Made by a program: the position numbers and the translations under genes. From Dactylosporangium sp. AC04546 (lineage in GTDB: Bacteria > Actinomycetota > Actinomycetes > Mycobacteriales > Micromonosporaceae), in contig NZ_JAHYSG010000039.1 in assembly GCF_022095675.1 (NCBI RefSeq), positions 1-64,000 on the forward strand: DNA of 64,000 bases, written 5' to 3'. Below, piece after piece: positions 62,596 to 64,000 of this stretch. Below the pieces are notes generated by a model, which was given only the letters and a program-made list of their open reading frames with translations, did not search any database and was not told the DNA's origin. Every line of letters begins with the position of its first letter. Position 1 is the stretch's first letter.

Positions 62596-62698
62596 AAGTC
62601 GCACCCCCGCACGGTCGCACACCGTGTCCGACCCGCCGGGTCCACCTGTACCGGCTGCTAACCTTGCTGCGAGGGTCCGGGGCGGAGGTGGGTGTGGT

Positions 62699-63031
62699 AT
62701 GTCGGTGCCGCTGTACCAGGCGAAAGCCGAGATGTTCCGGACGCTCGGCCACCCCGTCCGGATTCGCGTGCTGGAGCTCCTGCAGGACGGCCCGAGACCG
62801 GTCCGCGACCTGCTGGCCGAGATCGAGGTCGAGGCGTCGAACCTCTCGCAGCAGCTCGCGGTGCTGCGCCGGGCCGGCATCGTGACCTCGTACCGGGACG
62901 GCTCCCTGGTGATGTACGCGTTGAGCACCCCCGACGTGGCGGACCTGCTCGCCGCCGGGCGGAGGATCCTCGGCTCCCTGCTCACCGATCGTGACGGCCT
63001 GCTGGTCGAGCTGCGCGCACACAGCGAGTAA
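62699..63031 (+). CDS. ArsR-family winged-helix regulator
   Basis: 110 aa. AEMFRTLGHPVRIRVLELLQ and VEASNLSQQLAVLRRAGIVT form the winged helix. It has no Cys and no alpha5 His/Asp cluster, so it is not a metal sensor of the usual kind. Divergent from the SulP gene, it probably binds the 28-bp palindrome. The effector is unknown. The ATG at 62699 follows GGAGG at about 11 bases. Confidence 0.88.
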   Translation: MSVPLYQAKAEMFRTLGHPVRIRVLELLQDGPRPVRDLLAEIEVEASNLSQQLAVLRRAGIVTSYRDGSLVMYALSTPDVADLLAAGRRILGSLLTDRDGLLVELRAHSE

Positions 63032-63213
63032 CAGCCGCCGACGTCGTCGCCCACCCCCGGTCCCGGCCCGTGGTCGGCTACGGTCCGTGATCTCGCCTGG
63101 CCCGCGACACGCTCCCGCCGGGGCGGTGATCCTGCGGCAACCGTGCGTGATCAGCACAAGTGCCAAGATCGTGAAGGTTTCGCGCCCCGGGGCTGGTGTT
63201 ATACCGTCAGTGG

Positions 63214-63432
63214 GTGAGAATCGAGCGTCATTGGTGGAACGGTCAGAGCACCGTGCGGGGCCGTCGCGACGTGTACATCCGCACCGATGGCGAGTCGTGG
63301 GAGGTCGAGGCCCGCGCCGGCGGCACCGCCGGCCGGTCGAAAATCCACCAGTGTCCGAGTCGGCAGTCGGCGGAGATCCTGGCCGGGGCGTGGATGGGCG
63401 AGCAGAGCCGGTGGCAGGTCGTCGCGGTCTGA
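63214..63432 (+). CDS. Small conserved-looking hypothetical protein
   Basis: 72 aa starting at the GTG (VRIERHWWNGQSTVRGRRDV). Trp-rich with a beta-strand pattern (DVYIRTDGESWEVEARAGG). Small proteins of this kind recur in actinobacteria, but I cannot name a family. Independent of its neighbours. Confidence 0.5.
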   Translation: MRIERHWWNGQSTVRGRRDVYIRTDGESWEVEARAGGTAGRSKIHQCPSRQSAEILAGAWMGEQSRWQVVAV

Positions 63433-63614
63433 CCGGCCTGCGGCCGACCTGCGTGTGCCGCCGGCCGTGAGCGGGCTCCGAGGCGGGTGGCGCTTTCAGG
63501 TAGGCTGACGGCGCGGCCCCCACTCCTGGCGGGCCGGGTTCGATGTCCCACGCCACGCGCGCGGCCGAGACGGGTCAGCGCCGGGCGGGACGTCCTTCGA
63601 CGTTCGGAGCCTTC

Positions 63615-64000
63615 ATGGCGGCACGCCGCCCTCGTCAGACCACCTCAGCCAGCTTGCCCTCGTCCAACCAATCCAACCCGTCCAGCGCCTCCAGTGCCTC
63701 CAGCTCGCCCAGTTCGTCGGCGTCGGCCGGCCCGCTCACCTTCGCCGGTCTCGGCGTGCCGGCCGCCCTTGTCCGCGTGCTGGCCGCGGCCGGGGTGGAC
63801 CGGCCGTTCCCGATCCAGGCCGCGACCCTGCCCGACGCCCTCGCCGGGCGCGACGTGCTCGGGCGGGGCCGCACCGGGTCGGGCAAGACCTACGCGTTCG
63901 TCCTGGCGGTGCTCACCCGCCTCGCCGCCGCGCCCCGCAAGCCCGGGCGCCCCCGGGCGCTGATCCTCGCACCCACCCGCGAGCTGGCCGCCCAGATCGA
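63615..64000 (+). CDS. DEAD-box RNA helicase, N-terminal part (cut by window edge)
   Basis: The first 128 residues are visible. A Ser-rich low-complexity N terminus (about 10-38) precedes the helicase core. [15 protein letters not shown] is the Q motif, [10 protein letters not shown] motif I, and APTRELAAQ motif Ia. ATP-dependent RNA unwinding, ribosome assembly or cold response are usual roles. The ATG at 63615 has no clear Shine-Dalgarno sequence. Confidence 0.88.
   Translation, partial: MAARRPRQTTSASLPSSNQSNPSSASSASSSPSSSASAGPLTFAGLGVPAALVRVLAAAGVDRPFPIQAATLPDALAGRDVLGRGRTGSGKTYAFVLAVLTRLAAAPRKPGRPRALILAPTRELAAQI

Overview
The window is very GC-rich with the codon pattern of an actinomycete: most third positions are G or C, GTG starts are frequent, and genes are coupled through GTGA/ATGA overlaps. 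A 5-deazaflavin-type oxidoreductase set, a CBM2 xylanase, a RAE-preceded rifamycin phosphotransferase and a septum-formation lipoprotein fit a soil actinobacterium. Micromonosporaceae is my best guess, but nothing here (no rRNA) proves it.

Left flank (1-3000): the 3' end of an IS982-type transposase, a 4HBT thioesterase, a membrane protein with Asp-box-like repeats, and a small minus-strand gene broken by an apparent one-base deletion.

Main feature (about 3000-36710): a 34-kb catabolic island of some 30 genes. It begins with a TetR repressor. It contains four acyl-CoA ligases, three acyl-CoA dehydrogenases (two forming a probable alpha/beta pair), four enoyl-CoA hydratases, a MaoC hydratase, a thiolase preceded by a thiolase-fold/DUF35 partner, a hydroxyacyl-CoA dehydrogenase-type SDR, four LLM-type flavin/F420 oxidoreductases, two tandem nitroreductases, a flavin reductase, three VOC proteins, a tandem SnoaL protein, a quinone-reductase-like MDR, an MBL hydrolase and a complete lipoprotein-dependent ABC importer. 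Seven copies of an operator, ATACCG-N6-CGGAAT (one with a shortened spacer), lie at the tetR promoter and at every internal divergent or leading promoter, so the transcription units look like one TetR regulon. The gene set resembles the CoA-thioester logic of steroid side-chain or ring degradation, with import, activation, beta-oxidation, thiolysis or aldol cleavage and flavin-dependent oxidation. The substrate cannot be named from the sequence. The right edge abuts a truncated hydroxyacid dehydrogenase.

Right flank (37000-64000): an ordinary mosaic. It holds rph behind a rifamycin-associated element, an MFS exporter, GNAT and MOSC proteins, a GH15 trehalase/glucoamylase-like enzyme, small membrane proteins, a lipid kinase coupled to a phosphoesterase through a duplicated junction, a further LLM enzyme, a GH11 xylanase, an MBL hydrolase and a universal stress protein. 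It continues with a multiply frameshifted pseudogene, a methyltransferase, a Tat-type secreted esterase, a septum-formation lipoprotein, an MDR oxidoreductase, an aberrant malic-enzyme homologue, a SulP transporter divergent from an ArsR regulator across a 28-bp palindrome, and the start of a DEAD-box helicase.

Two gene-free stretches exceed 300 bp: 9462-9925 (three kinds of repeat) and 51187-51647 (divergent promoter region). No tRNA, rRNA or CRISPR was seen.
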